A stretch of DNA of 64,000 nt. It comes from Jannaschia aquimarina. Lineage in GTDB: Bacteria; Pseudomonadota; Alphaproteobacteria; Rhodobacterales; Rhodobacteraceae. This document shows, piece after piece, positions 50,357-59,140 of the stretch. Position 1 is the stretch's first letter. Each line of letters opens with the position of its first letter. The position numbers and the translations under genes are program-made. The stretch is taken from the NCBI RefSeq assembly GCF_000877395.1, contig NZ_JYFE01000025.1, positions 1 to 64,000 of the forward strand, read 5' to 3'. The notes beneath the pieces were generated by a model that worked only from the letters and a program-made list of their open reading frames with translations, did no database searches and had not been told where the DNA came from.

Positions 50357-52151
50357 TTCGGCCACCGGTCTGGAGAAGATCCGCGAACGCGCCCGGCCGG
50401 TCGCGCAGCGTGCCGGGCGCGCCATCTTGGGCGATCCGCCCGCGATCCAGTACGACCACCCTTTCGGCGCGGGACGCAAGGGCAAGGTCATGGGTGACCA
50501 ATATGGTCGTACGCCCCCGGGCCAGCCTGATGAGCGCCTCCTCGACGGCGACGGATGCCTTCCGATCCAGTCCCGCCGTCGGTTCGTCCAGGATCAGGAT
50601 GGGGGCGTTCCGCAGCGCCGCGCGGGCGATGGCGAGCCGTTGCCGCTGCCCCCCGGAGAGGGTCGCGCCCCGCTCGGCCAGTTCGGTGTCATAGCCCTGT
50701 GGCAGCGCCGAGACGAAACCATGCGCTTCGGCAAGTCGGGCTGCGTCCTCGATCTCCTGGCGCGTGACGTCGCGCCCGGAGGCAAGTGCGATATTCTCCG
50801 CCACGCTCGCACGGAGGAGCAACGTCTCTTGCGGGACGAAGGCGATATGACGACGGAGGCCGGAGAGCGTGACGTCCCGCACGTCCTCACCGTCGATGCG
50901 CAACGCGCCAGCTTGAGGTTCGGCGAGACGCAGGATCAGAGAGGCCAGGGTCGACTTCCCCACACCCGACGGGCCGGTGACAGCGACGAACTGGCCCGAG
51001 GGGATGTCGAGCGATACGTCCTGTAGCACCGGGGCGCCTTCAGAGTCATACCGGAACGACACGCGTTCCAGCGATATCGCGCCGTTCGGAAACGAGGCCG
51101 CCCTTGCATCGGGACGGTCGGCGATGGCGACGGGCCGGTCGAGCAGTTCGATCACCCGCTCGCCGGCGGCGGTCGCGCGCGCGAGGCGGGCCGCCTGCTT
51201 TGCGTAGCCTCGGACCGGGCGGTACGTGTTCTTGATGTAGGTGATGAAGACGATAAGGTCGCCGGGCGTCATCCGCCCATCGAGGACGGACCGCGCCCCG
51301 AAGAGCAGGACGAGCGCGAGGCTCACGCCCACGAGAACGTCCACCGACCGCTCCAATCCTGCGGCGAGGCGCTTCGCCTTCACCCCCTCGCCCAGGCTGC
51401 GCGCGTTCGCCGCGCCGAACTGGCTGGCGACCTTCTCCTCCAATCCCATCGCCTGCACCGTGCGGATGCCGGCCAGCGCTTCGGCCGAGGTCGCGGCCAT
51501 GGCGCCTTCGGTCTTGCGGACCTTGCGACTTATCCCCTGGATCCGCCGTCCCATGCGGAGCGAGGCGAGATAGAGGATCGGCAGAGGCAGAAGCGCTATC
51601 AGCGCCAATTGCCAATCCAGCCAGAGCATCACGGCGACCATGCCCGCAAGAACAAGGACGTTTACCGCAAGCGGCATCAGGGCCGTGACCGCGGCCTCTT
51701 TCAGCATTCCGATATCGGAGATCAGCCGCACCGTCAGATCTCCGGTCCGCGTTCCGGTATGGAAGGAGAGCGGCAAGGCCTGCAAATGCCGGAACAGGTC
51801 GGCCCGGACCTCCGTCAAGATCCGGCTTCCAGCGAGCGCGAAGGCGATCGTGGCAAGATACTCGAACGCCGCGCGCAGGGCCACGATTGCAAGCAGCCCC
51901 GCCGCGCAACTCAGCAAGAGCGTCATCGGATCGAGCGCCGTGCCCATCGGATCGGTCCCGCCCGCCGATGTGACGACATGGTCGATCACGAATTTGAGCG
52001 GCCACGGCTCCAGCAGCTTGAATGCGACACCGGCCAGCAGTGCCCCTGCCCCGCCCGCGACGAGCGCCTTGTTGCGCGCGGTATAGGGGGCGAGTCTGCG
52101 CAGGACGTGCCGCAGGCCTGGCAGGCTGTCGGTCAGGGACGGGTCCGCCAT
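50337..52151 (-). CDS. ABC exporter (MsbA-like, fused membrane and ATPase domains)
   Basis: A 604-residue half-transporter. Residues 1-330 form the six-helix exporter domain, with a cytosolic-loop sequence SYRKVRKTEG-like segment (ISRKVRKTEGAMAATSAEAL). The ATPase domain has Walker A GPSGVGKST near 388, signature LSGGQRQRLAIARA near 492, Walker B ILILDEPTAGLD and switch VTHD. It would work as a homodimer in the inner membrane. It lies between glycosyltransferase genes and the double-APH gene, so it probably exports the lipid-linked or free glycan made by the neighbours. The start overlaps the previous stop by one base. Confidence 0.9.
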   Translation of the reverse strand: MADPSLTDSLPGLRHVLRRLAPYTARNKALVAGGAGALLAGVAFKLLEPWPLKFVIDHVVTSAGGTDPMGTALDPMTLLLSCAAGLLAIVALRAAFEYLATIAFALAGSRILTEVRADLFRHLQALPLSFHTGTRTGDLTVRLISDIGMLKEAAVTALMPLAVNVLVLAGMVAVMLWLDWQLALIALLPLPILYLASLRMGRRIQGISRKVRKTEGAMAATSAEALAGIRTVQAMGLEEKVASQFGAANARSLGEGVKAKRLAAGLERSVDVLVGVSLALVLLFGARSVLDGRMTPGDLIVFITYIKNTYRPVRGYAKQAARLARATAAGERVIELLDRPVAIADRPDARAASFPNGAISLERVSFRYDSEGAPVLQDVSLDIPSGQFVAVTGPSGVGKSTLASLILRLAEPQAGALRIDGEDVRDVTLSGLRRHIAFVPQETLLLRASVAENIALASGRDVTRQEIEDAARLAEAHGFVSALPQGYDTELAERGATLSGGQRQRLAIARAALRNAPILILDEPTAGLDRKASVAVEEALIRLARGRTTILVTHDLALASRAERVVVLDRGRIAQDGAPGTLRDRPGAFADLLQTGGRSDIAAE

Positions 52152-53299
52152 CAGGCTGCGCCGGCCGTGACCCGACTTTCGCGCGCGAGGTCGAGGACGC
52201 GTCCCGCCACTCGGTCCCAGGAATGATGCGCCAGCACATGCGCCCTGCCCGCGGCACCCAGACGGTGCCGGTAGTCGGGATCCGCGGCAAGTGCGATCAG
52301 GATGCGGGCCAGTGTCTCGGCATCGTCCGGCGGCACGGCGATGCCGCCCTCGCGGACCGCTTCGGCCAGATCGCCGACATCCGAAACCACCCCCGGCAGA
52401 CCAGCCGCCATGTATTCCCGCAGCTTCAGCGGAGAGAAATAGAAGGGATCCGAGGCGCGATAGGGGGCGACACCCACATGCATCTGGGCGAGCCAGCCGG
52501 GGACGTCCTTGGGGCGGACGGTCCCAGTGAACTTCACCCTGTCCGCAACACCGAGATCGCGCGCCTGCGCTTCCAACGCTGCCCGCTCGGGCCCGTCAGC
52601 GACGATCAGCACCCTGGCGTCCGGTTCCGCGCGTTCCATCAGAGCCAGCGCGTCGATGATCGTGGCGACGTCGTGCCAGGGTCGCAAGGTTCCGAGGAAG
52701 CCGATCGTGAACGGACCATCCGCCGGTGCGGTCGGCGGGAACCGCGCGGGGTCGATGCCGTTGGGGATCACTTCGACACGGTCCGCCCCGAAATCCCGTA
52801 CGTAGTCGGCCACGGGGGAGCTGACCGCGATGGCCGCCCGAGCCGAGAGGAACTGGCGACGAGCGGCCACTTCCGCTTCGCCGGGCAAGGGAAGGATGCG
52901 ATGCCGCCGGCTCTCCTCGATCAGAGGTGCGTTCACTTCCAAGAGGCCGGGCGCTCCGGTGGCGTCGGCGTATTCCATACCGGCATGAGCGAAGAGCGCA
53001 TGCCGCTCGTAGATCATGTCGAAGGGCCGCGCTTTCGCCAGCACTTCGGTGACGGTGTCGTTCTGCCTGAGAAGGGCGCGCGCCCGGCCTTCCGCATCGC
53101 CTCCGGGCAAAGCCGGAAGCGGCATGCGGGTCAGCCCTTGCAGGCCGTCGGGAACATCGCCCTCCATCCGGGGTGAGATCAGCGTCACGTCCATGCCGCG
53201 GCGAAGAAAGGCGCGGCAGACTTCCTGGACATGGACCGAGGCACCCTTGGTGCCGAAGACCGGGATGCCTGGATCGGTACAGAGATAAGCGATCCGCAT
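52151..53299 (-). CDS. glycosyltransferase family 4 protein
   Basis: A 382-residue GT-B glycosyltransferase. The N-terminus MRIAYLCTDPGIPVFGTKGA holds the acceptor-side Gly loop. The nucleotide-sugar domain has VIPNGIDPARF near residue 180, IGFLGTLRPWHDVATIIDAL near 200, and FSPLKLREYMAAGLPGVVSD near 295, in the place of the usual E-x7-E motif. The donor sugar is unknown. The start at 53299 shares a base with the stop of the preceding glycosyltransferase, and its own stop overlaps the ABC exporter. Confidence 0.9.
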   Translation of the reverse strand: MRIAYLCTDPGIPVFGTKGASVHVQEVCRAFLRRGMDVTLISPRMEGDVPDGLQGLTRMPLPALPGGDAEGRARALLRQNDTVTEVLAKARPFDMIYERHALFAHAGMEYADATGAPGLLEVNAPLIEESRRHRILPLPGEAEVAARRQFLSARAAIAVSSPVADYVRDFGADRVEVIPNGIDPARFPPTAPADGPFTIGFLGTLRPWHDVATIIDALALMERAEPDARVLIVADGPERAALEAQARDLGVADRVKFTGTVRPKDVPGWLAQMHVGVAPYRASDPFYFSPLKLREYMAAGLPGVVSDVGDLAEAVREGGIAVPPDDAETLARILIALAADPDYRHRLGAAGRAHVLAHHSWDRVAGRVLDLARESRVTAGAA

Positions 53300-54519
53300 C
53301 ACGCCACGCCTTCCAGCCTGGGCGCCGCCGCGCCTAAAAAGACCTCGCGCAGTCGGGCGGCATTCCGGTCGATATCGAACTCCGCCTCGATCAGACGGCG
53401 AGCCGCCGACGAGACGGACATGCGCAGGTCGTCGTTCCCGACCATGCGCCCCAGCGCATCCGCCAGTGCGAGCGGATCGCCTTCGGGCACACACAGGCCG
53501 GTCTGCCCATCGCGCACGATTTCGGGCAGGCCCGTCACGTCGCTGGACACGACCGGGAGCCCGAGGGCCATGGCCTCCAACACGACGGTCGGCAGCCCGT
53601 CCCGATTGCCGTCGCGCCCGACCACACAGGGGCATGCCAGAACGGCCGCCCCGCGCATTGCCGCGATCACGTCCGACTGGGCCATCGGACCGGCGAGGGT
53701 CACGATATCCTCCAGCCCGGACGCAGCGATCTGTTCGCGCAGGGCGGCCTCCTCCTCGCCCGATCCGATGATCCGGCACGGGTGGGGGCGGCCCCGTTCC
53801 TTCATCACCAGCAAGGCTTCGAGGAGAATATGGAACCCCTTCTTCTCGACCAGCCGCCCTACGGCGAGGATCTCGCGCGCGTCGGATCCGGGCGGCATAT
53901 GGTCGAAGCGGCTAAGGTCGAGGCCGTTGTAGATGCGGATCGTCCGATCCGCGTCCCTGCCCGCCAGCGTCCGCAGATGGGCGAGATTGTAGTCGGAGAC
54001 GGTGATCGTCGCATCCGCCTCGCGCATCTTGAGGTTCAGACGCACCGGTTCGGCATAGTCGTGGTATATGTCCTTGGCATGTGCGGTGAAGCTCCAACTC
54101 AGGCCTGCGATCCTGGCCGCGAGCCGGGTGACGCTGGCGGCCTGCGTCCCGAAATGCGCGTGAAGGTGAGTGACGCCCCTTTCCCGCGCCTCGCAGGCCA
54201 AGGCGAGCGCCTGCATGCCATCGCCATGGGAAGCGCCCTGCGCCGCGAGCGCCTCGACCGCGCCGGGAAATCGCTGCGCCGCCCGCATGAGCATCGACCA
54301 ACCCGCACCGGAACGTTCTGGACGGATCAACCGTGTGACCGGCGCGCGTACGTGTGCGATCGCATCCTGGAAGTGCGTCTCTTCGACGGGGCCGAGCGCG
54401 AAGATCTCCAGGTTCCAGCCGGCCGCTTCGTGGGCAAGGATCTCGTTGACGACGAATGTCTCCGAGAAGCGGGGATAGCGTTTGAGAACGTATCCGACCT
54501 TGGGCGGCTCGATGGGCAT
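53299..54519 (-). CDS. glycosyltransferase family 4 protein (exopolysaccharide type)
   Basis: A 406-residue GT4 enzyme. The N-terminus VGYVLKRYPRFSETFVVNEI is that of exopolysaccharide glycosyltransferases of the WcaL/AmsK kind. HLHAHFGTQAA and FTAHAKDIYHDY lie near residues 115-150, IYNGLDLSRFD near 200, and DGLPTVVLEAMALGLPVVSS near 305. The first acidic residue of E-x7-E is Asp here. GAGGAG precedes the ATG at 54519. It is the second gene of the operon, 11 bases after the first. Confidence 0.92.
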   Translation of the reverse strand: MPIEPPKVGYVLKRYPRFSETFVVNEILAHEAAGWNLEIFALGPVEETHFQDAIAHVRAPVTRLIRPERSGAGWSMLMRAAQRFPGAVEALAAQGASHGDGMQALALACEARERGVTHLHAHFGTQAASVTRLAARIAGLSWSFTAHAKDIYHDYAEPVRLNLKMREADATITVSDYNLAHLRTLAGRDADRTIRIYNGLDLSRFDHMPPGSDAREILAVGRLVEKKGFHILLEALLVMKERGRPHPCRIIGSGEEEAALREQIAASGLEDIVTLAGPMAQSDVIAAMRGAAVLACPCVVGRDGNRDGLPTVVLEAMALGLPVVSSDVTGLPEIVRDGQTGLCVPEGDPLALADALGRMVGNDDLRMSVSSAARRLIEAEFDIDRNAARLREVFLGAAAPRLEGVA

Positions 54520-54530
54520 GGCATCTCTCC

Positions 54531-55733
54531 TCAGGCGGCTTGCACTGCGATTTCGGCGAGTCTCAGCGCTTCGGATGCGAAGGCCGCGAAGCGGTCCAGC
54601 CCATTCAGATCGAACCGCAGGTCGCCCGTCCCGGCGCAAGCCGGTCCGGCGAGCCAATCCGTCAGAGCGCGGGGCGTCAGATCGTCGGGCAGCAGCATGT
54701 CCAGCGCACCGACCGCCGCCAGACGTTCAGCGCGAATTGCCTGTTCACGGCGGGGTGCCGTGCGGGGCACGATCAGAGCCGGCCGGCGGAGCGACAGGAT
54801 CTCGCAGATCGTGTTATAGCCGCCCATGGCGATCACCCGCTCGGCGCCGGACATCACGGACACGAGATCCTTCATGAACGGAACGACGGTGATGGCCGGG
54901 TTTCGTGCGGCCAGGTCTGCGATCCGATCCTGCGCGGCCGCATCCATCTGCGTCCCGGTCACCAAGAGGCCCTGCATTCCGTCAGGGAGCGCGGCGCGGG
55001 CGAAGGCCTCGGCCAGCGCGACGCCGTCACGTCCACCCCCGACGGTGCAGAGCACGAGCGGCGCCTCGTCCGAGGCGCGCCCGGCATCCGTCACGCCCGA
55101 AGTGGCAGGCACATCGCGGCGCAGATACCCAGTATAGCGTGTTTTCGCCGCGATCGCTTCGCCCAGCCCATATTCTGCGACGGGATCGTAGAACCCGGGA
55201 TCGCCGTAGATCCAGACTTGGTCGTAGTGCTCGCGGAGGGTCTCGAAATTGCGTGCGCGGATCCACTGGCTGCGTACCTTGCGCCGATCGTCGATCACGT
55301 CGCGCAGGCCGAGCACGATCCGCGTTTCACCTGCGGCGCGCAGCGCCTGAAGCGCCGGCTCCAACTCTCCCTGAGCCCCAAGGGGCACGTTGTCGACCAC
55401 CACGAGGTCTGGTTTGTAGCCAAGCAGCGCAGAGCGGATCGTTTGCGACCTGAGGGACGCCAATTCCGAAAGCGACAGACCCAGATGGCGCGCGGCGTAG
55501 GTTCCGCCGCAATCTTTCGCGTAGCCCGGCAGGCTGAGCAGATCGACGCCTTCGGGAAGATCGAAGGCCCCCGCCTCGCGCATTCCGGCGATCAGCAGGA
55601 CATCGGGCGCCTGTGGCAGGTCGCGGAGGCGACGCGCAAGAAGGAGGTTGCGGCGCAAATGTCCAAAGCCGAGCGTGTCGTGCGAATAAAGCGCGACCCT
55701 GGGGCGTCGTGAAATCGATCTGTCGATGAACAT
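54531..55733 (-). CDS. glycosyltransferase-like protein (COG4671 type, MurG-like fold)
   Basis: A 400-residue predicted GT-B glycosyltransferase. It begins RVALYSHDTLGFGHLRRNLL, the acceptor loop of the COG4671 group. The C-terminal domain resembles the UDP-binding part of MurG, with LVLCTVGGGRDGVALAEAF near residue 225, VIAMGGYNTICEILSLRRPA near 305, and RTAPRREQAIRAERLAAVGA following. The family has no firmly established reaction. It is the first gene of the five-gene glycan operon; GAGGAG precedes the start at 55733, and the 245-base gap to hisF must hold its promoter. Confidence 0.82.
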   Translation of the reverse strand: MFIDRSISRRPRVALYSHDTLGFGHLRRNLLLARRLRDLPQAPDVLLIAGMREAGAFDLPEGVDLLSLPGYAKDCGGTYAARHLGLSLSELASLRSQTIRSALLGYKPDLVVVDNVPLGAQGELEPALQALRAAGETRIVLGLRDVIDDRRKVRSQWIRARNFETLREHYDQVWIYGDPGFYDPVAEYGLGEAIAAKTRYTGYLRRDVPATSGVTDAGRASDEAPLVLCTVGGGRDGVALAEAFARAALPDGMQGLLVTGTQMDAAAQDRIADLAARNPAITVVPFMKDLVSVMSGAERVIAMGGYNTICEILSLRRPALIVPRTAPRREQAIRAERLAAVGALDMLLPDDLTPRALTDWLAGPACAGTGDLRFDLNGLDRFAAFASEALRLAEIAVQAA

Positions 55734-55978
55734 TTCCGAGCTCCTCTCTTGGTGCGGCGTGGTGGGGTGGCGTACGCACATTCGAAGAGGTGGTTTGGCG
55801 CTGAAATATGTCCTGTAACCGATATGAAGGTTTCATGAACGCGGGATTAACAGCCGTCGACGGCATGCAGCCCATTTCCCGACAATTGAAGTTTCCCAGG
55901 ATCCCGCGAGCATGAGCGCGATGCCCGCGCTGTCGCCGGGCCTTGTCACCGGACGCCACCCGGTTCATCACCCGGACC

Positions 55979-56746
55979 ATGCTGAAGACCCGCATCATTC
56001 CGTGTCTCGACGTCGCCGATGGACGGGTCGTGAAGGGCGTGAACTTCGTCGATCTCGTCGATGCGGGCGACCCCGTCGAAAGCGCGCGCGCCTATGATGC
56101 GGCGGGCGCGGACGAACTCTGCTTTCTCGACATTCACGCCACGCACGAGAACCGCGGCACGATGTACGACCTCGCCACCCGGACGGCGGAGGCATGTTTC
56201 ATGCCGCTCACGATCGGGGGCGGCGTCCGGACCGTGGATGACGTGCGCAACCTTCTGTTGGCCGGGGCCGACAAGGTGAGCTTCAACTCGGCCGCCGTCG
56301 CGGATCCGGACGTGCTGTCCCGCGCGGCCGATATTTTCGGCAGCCAGTGCATTGTCTGTGCCATCGACGCGAAGACCGTCGAGCCCGGCCGATGGGAAAT
56401 ATTCACCCATGGCGGGCGCCGCGCCACGGGCATCGACGCGGTCGAATTCGCCCGCACCGTCGCCACGAAAGGCGCAGGAGAGATCCTTCTGACCTCGATG
56501 GATCGGGATGGGACCAAGGCGGGGTTCAACCTCCCCCTCACGCGCGCCATCGCGGACGCCGTCGACATACCGGTCATCGCGTCGGGCGGCGTGGGCACGC
56601 TGGATCACCTGGTCGAAGGCGTGACCGAGGGCCGCGCCAGCGCCGTGCTGGCGGCCTCGATCTTTCATTTCGGGGAATTCACCATCGGCGAAGCCAAGGC
56701 TCACATGGCCGCCGCAGGAATTCCGATCCGGCCGGTGGACGCCTGA
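55979..56746 (+). CDS. hisF: imidazole glycerol phosphate synthase, cyclase subunit
   Basis: A 255-residue TIM-barrel HisF, which joins PRFAR and ammonia from HisH to make imidazole glycerol phosphate and AICAR. Catalytic Asp residues are in [20 protein letters not shown] (Asp 11) and CAIDAKTV near 130. Phosphate loops are [20 protein letters not shown] and [15 protein letters not shown]. The ATG at 55979 gives the standard N-terminus although the ribosome site is weak. It is followed directly by hisE and lies 8.6 kb from hisA. Confidence 0.97.
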   Translation: MLKTRIIPCLDVADGRVVKGVNFVDLVDAGDPVESARAYDAAGADELCFLDIHATHENRGTMYDLATRTAEACFMPLTIGGGVRTVDDVRNLLLAGADKVSFNSAAVADPDVLSRAADIFGSQCIVCAIDAKTVEPGRWEIFTHGGRRATGIDAVEFARTVATKGAGEILLTSMDRDGTKAGFNLPLTRAIADAVDIPVIASGGVGTLDHLVEGVTEGRASAVLAASIFHFGEFTIGEAKAHMAAAGIPIRPVDA

Positions 56747-57081
56747 TGGACGCGCTCACCCGGCTCTGGACCGAGATCGAAGCCCGCAGGGACGCCTCGC
56801 CCGATGAAAGCTGGACCGCGCGCCTTCTGTCGAAGGGGCCCGAGAAATGCGCCGAGAAGTTTGGCGAGGAGGCCGTGGAAGCGATCATCGAAGCCGTCCG
56901 CGGGGATCCGGAGCGCCTGACTTCCGAGGCGGCAGACGTGCTCTATCATCTGCTCGTCATGCTTGCTGCACGTGGCGTCACCCTGGACGATGTGGCGCGC
57001 GAACTCGACGCCCGGGCCGGCCGATCCGGCTTGGAAGAGAAGGCCGCTCGCCGCGACGAATCAGGCGGCGCCACGGGCTGA
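56746..57081 (+). CDS. hisE: phosphoribosyl-ATP diphosphatase
   Basis: A 111-residue HisE, which hydrolyses phosphoribosyl-ATP to phosphoribosyl-AMP in the second step of histidine synthesis. The all-alpha MazG-like fold shows SWTARLLSKGPEKCAEKFGE, EEAVEAIIEAVRGD and EAADVLYHLLVMLAARGV, with the acidic metal ligands in E-E-x-x-E and E-x-x-D. The start shares a base with the hisF stop (TGATG). Confidence 0.96.
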   Translation: MDALTRLWTEIEARRDASPDESWTARLLSKGPEKCAEKFGEEAVEAIIEAVRGDPERLTSEAADVLYHLLVMLAARGVTLDDVARELDARAGRSGLEEKAARRDESGGATG

Positions 57082-57219
57082 CAGCCGCTGGACAGACCGG
57101 TGCGTCCAGGCAGGCAGGATCAATGCCGCCGCGCAAGTATCTGTTTCTGAAAAGCAATGTGCAAGGCGACGCTCGGGGTGCGGAACCTTCGCGTCGCCTT
57201 GCGTGTTGCGATCACAACC

Positions 57220-57235
57220 AACCTGCAAACAGGTT
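57220..57235. promoter_or_regulatory. inverted repeat upstream of the PRC-barrel gene
   Basis: AACCTG (57220-57225) and CAGGTT (57230-57235) flank CAAA, 26 bases before the ATG. It overlaps the place where a -10 or transcription start would lie, so it may be an operator; no regulator is suggested. Confidence 0.4.
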
Positions 57236-57260
57236 ACAACCACAACACAAGAAGGCTAGG

Positions 57261-58091
57261 ATGAAACTCTTTCTCACGTCTACCGCTATCGTTCTCGCAG
57301 CTTCCGGCTTCGCACAGGCCGACAATCACGCCGCGTCGATGACCGACGACGTAGAGATGCCACCGCGCGCGGAAGGCGTCATGAATGTGACCTCCGAAGG
57401 GTCCGGCCTGACGACGCAGGCGCCCACCACGACGCAGGTCGTGCCGGCCCCGGGCGGCGTTCCCAGCGGCACCTATACCAGCGGTGGTGGAACCATCGAC
57501 ACGGCGATCGTTCCGCGGACGGACCCCGAAGCGGGTGTAGAAGGCGCAGTCATGCAGGCGCCAGTGGACGTGCCTGACTTGGATGACGGCACAGTCGTCG
57601 CTAATCCGCAAACGCCTGCGACCGCCGTGATCTCGGACGGCCAAGTCGAGACGCCGGTTATGGATAGCACCTCGGAAGCCGCCGCGACCGGCGGCGCCGA
57701 TGAAGGGTCAGCGACCGTCGATCCCACACAGGCCGCCGACAGCGAAGGCAGCACCGTCACCAACGATATCGATTTCGCAGCCAGTCTCGGCCGCGACGGT
57801 GATATCGTGCAAAGCGACACGCTGACCCTGCCGCAGATCGAGGGTGTAGACGTCCGGGACAGTACGGGTGAGATCGTCGGCGAGATCGGCTACACCGTGA
57901 ATGGTGCAATGGGTGAGAACAACATGGCACAGGCTGTCGTCGACATCGGCGGGTTCCTCGGCCTCGGCGAGCACAGCGTGCTGATGCCCTTGGAAGAGAT
58001 TGTCTTTCTCCGCTCTGACGGGGGCGAATTGGAAGCCTACATCGATATGACGCGGGAAGAACTCGAAGCGATGCCTGAATACGAGGGCTGA
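57261..58091 (+). CDS. secreted PRC-barrel domain protein
   Basis: A 276-residue exported protein. A signal peptide (MKLFLTSTAIVLAASGFAQA) is followed by a long Thr/Ala/Glu/Pro-rich, probably disordered region (residues 20-185). A PRC-barrel then covers about residues 190-276: IEGVDVRDSTGEIVGEIGYT, then HSVLMPLEEIVFLRSDGGEL. PRC-barrels occur in photosynthetic reaction-centre H subunits and the ribosome factor RimM, and alone in many exported alphaproteobacterial proteins of unknown role. The gene has its own terminator. Confidence 0.85.
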   Translation: MKLFLTSTAIVLAASGFAQADNHAASMTDDVEMPPRAEGVMNVTSEGSGLTTQAPTTTQVVPAPGGVPSGTYTSGGGTIDTAIVPRTDPEAGVEGAVMQAPVDVPDLDDGTVVANPQTPATAVISDGQVETPVMDSTSEAAATGGADEGSATVDPTQAADSEGSTVTNDIDFAASLGRDGDIVQSDTLTLPQIEGVDVRDSTGEIVGEIGYTVNGAMGENNMAQAVVDIGGFLGLGEHSVLMPLEEIVFLRSDGGELEAYIDMTREELEAMPEYEG

Positions 58092-58113
58092 CCTCTCAAC
58101 CACTGAACTCTTG

Positions 58114-58140
58114 GGCCCGGCATGTTCTGCCGGGCCTTTT
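58114..58140 (+). terminator. terminator after the PRC-barrel gene
   Basis: GGCCCGGC (58114-58121) and GCCGGGCC (58129-58136) form a perfect 8-bp stem with a seven-base loop, followed by TTTT. The convergent CoA-binding gene stops two bases later. Confidence 0.92.
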
Positions 58141-58141
58141 G

Positions 58142-58621
58142 TCATCGCGGCAGCTTGGAACTGACGATGCCGGTCGCGAAGCCGCCCATGCGGAGCTCTC
58201 CGAACAGGCGCTGGTGTTCGATCTTCGGACACCTGTCCTGCACGATCGCAACGCCCGCTTGCGCACAGAGCCTCTCGGACTCCGGGCTGACGATACCGAT
58301 TTGAAGCCAGATCCCTCGCAGACTCGGGTAAAGCGAAAGCGCCTCATCCACGATCGCCGGGACTGCTTCAGGGCGGCGAAAGATATCGATGACATCCGGT
58401 GCCTCGTGCAAATCTGAAAGGCCCGCCACACAGACCGCCCCGAACATCTCCGTGCCGGCATGTCCGGGATTCACCGCCTGGAGCCGGTATCCCCGTCGCG
58501 CAAGATACCTCGCGACGTAGTTCGAGGGACGCACGGGGTTCGGTGACACGCCCACCATGGCGAACGTCGCCGGCCGGGCCAGCATCGCACGCAACAAGTC
58601 ATCAGAGGGCGTCGTCGTCAT
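58142..58621 (-). CDS. CoA-binding protein (YccU-like)
   Basis: A 159-residue Rossmann-fold protein of the CoA_binding_2 family. The nucleotide-binding motif is FAMVGVSPNPVRPSNYVARY near residue 21; VIDIFRRPEAVPAIVDEAL and GIWLQIGIVSPESERLCAQA follow, and the C-terminus VQDRCPKIEHQRL is typical. Relatives such as YccU are small proteins of unknown biological role that resemble the succinyl-CoA synthetase CoA domain. The ATG at 58621 gives a usual length; the longer frame upstream passes through a terminator hairpin. Confidence 0.9.
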   Translation of the reverse strand: MTTTPSDDLLRAMLARPATFAMVGVSPNPVRPSNYVARYLARRGYRLQAVNPGHAGTEMFGAVCVAGLSDLHEAPDVIDIFRRPEAVPAIVDEALSLYPSLRGIWLQIGIVSPESERLCAQAGVAIVQDRCPKIEHQRLFGELRMGGFATGIVSSKLPR

Positions 58622-58670
58622 TCCCGAAGAATGATTGCGGGGCGTCCCGAAGAAAAGACCGGGAGGCTCC

Positions 58671-58704
58671 AAAAAAAAGGCCCGCGACACAATCGGCGCG
58701 GGCC
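58671..58704 (-). terminator. terminator after the zinc-ribbon gene
   Basis: On the minus strand, GGCCCGCG and CGCGGGCC (58704-58697 with 58686-58679) form a perfect 8-bp stem with a 10-base loop, followed by eight T. It terminates transcripts from the zinc-ribbon gene and rlmB, about 150 bases after the stop. Confidence 0.92.
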
Positions 58705-58855
58705 CGAGGTACGGAACGAGGGACAGTGAACGGAAGAGCGGAGGTTCCGGATCCGCCTTCCACAGACAACGAGGTAACTGCCCCCGCCCCGGATTGTTCC
58801 CGGCTTGTGGAAAATATTTCGTACGGTCGAGATTTCGACTGACAGCATGGCGAGG

Positions 58856-59140
58856 TCAGTCGAAGATTTCGTCGATCACCTCCTCGGCGATCTTCATCCA
58901 GAAAGGTCTGTCCTTCTTCTTCTTTTTCTTCTTGTAGCCGGTGTCTCGCTCGATCTTGTGCGGTTTTCGATCTGGCGAATGCGTGTTCGCCGACCTTGCT
59001 GCATCCATTTTGAGCGGCTTGATCATGTGCAGCGGTGCCCCGCAAGAGCCGCAAGCGAGTTCGTGACCACCATGGGCGGTATTCCGCAGGACGGTCTTCT
59101 TGCCGCAATAGGTGCAGGTTGCCTTCTTGATCTCGAACAT
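58856..59140 (-). CDS. zinc-ribbon protein with poly-lysine segment
   Basis: A 94-residue protein. Two CxxC pairs (CTYCGKKT near residue 9 and CGSCGAPL near 30) form a likely zinc ribbon. A linker rich in Lys and Arg follows, then seven Lys in a row near 70-76, and the protein ends with an amphipathic helix (WMKIAEEVIDEIFD). The start at 59140 shares a base with the rlmB stop, so the genes are cotranscribed. Zinc binding and nucleic-acid or ribosome contact are inferred from composition. I do not recognise a named family, although short zinc-ribbon proteins next to rlmB appear common in this lineage. Confidence 0.7.
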   Translation of the reverse strand: MFEIKKATCTYCGKKTVLRNTAHGGHELACGSCGAPLHMIKPLKMDAARSANTHSPDRKPHKIERDTGYKKKKKKKDRPFWMKIAEEVIDEIFD

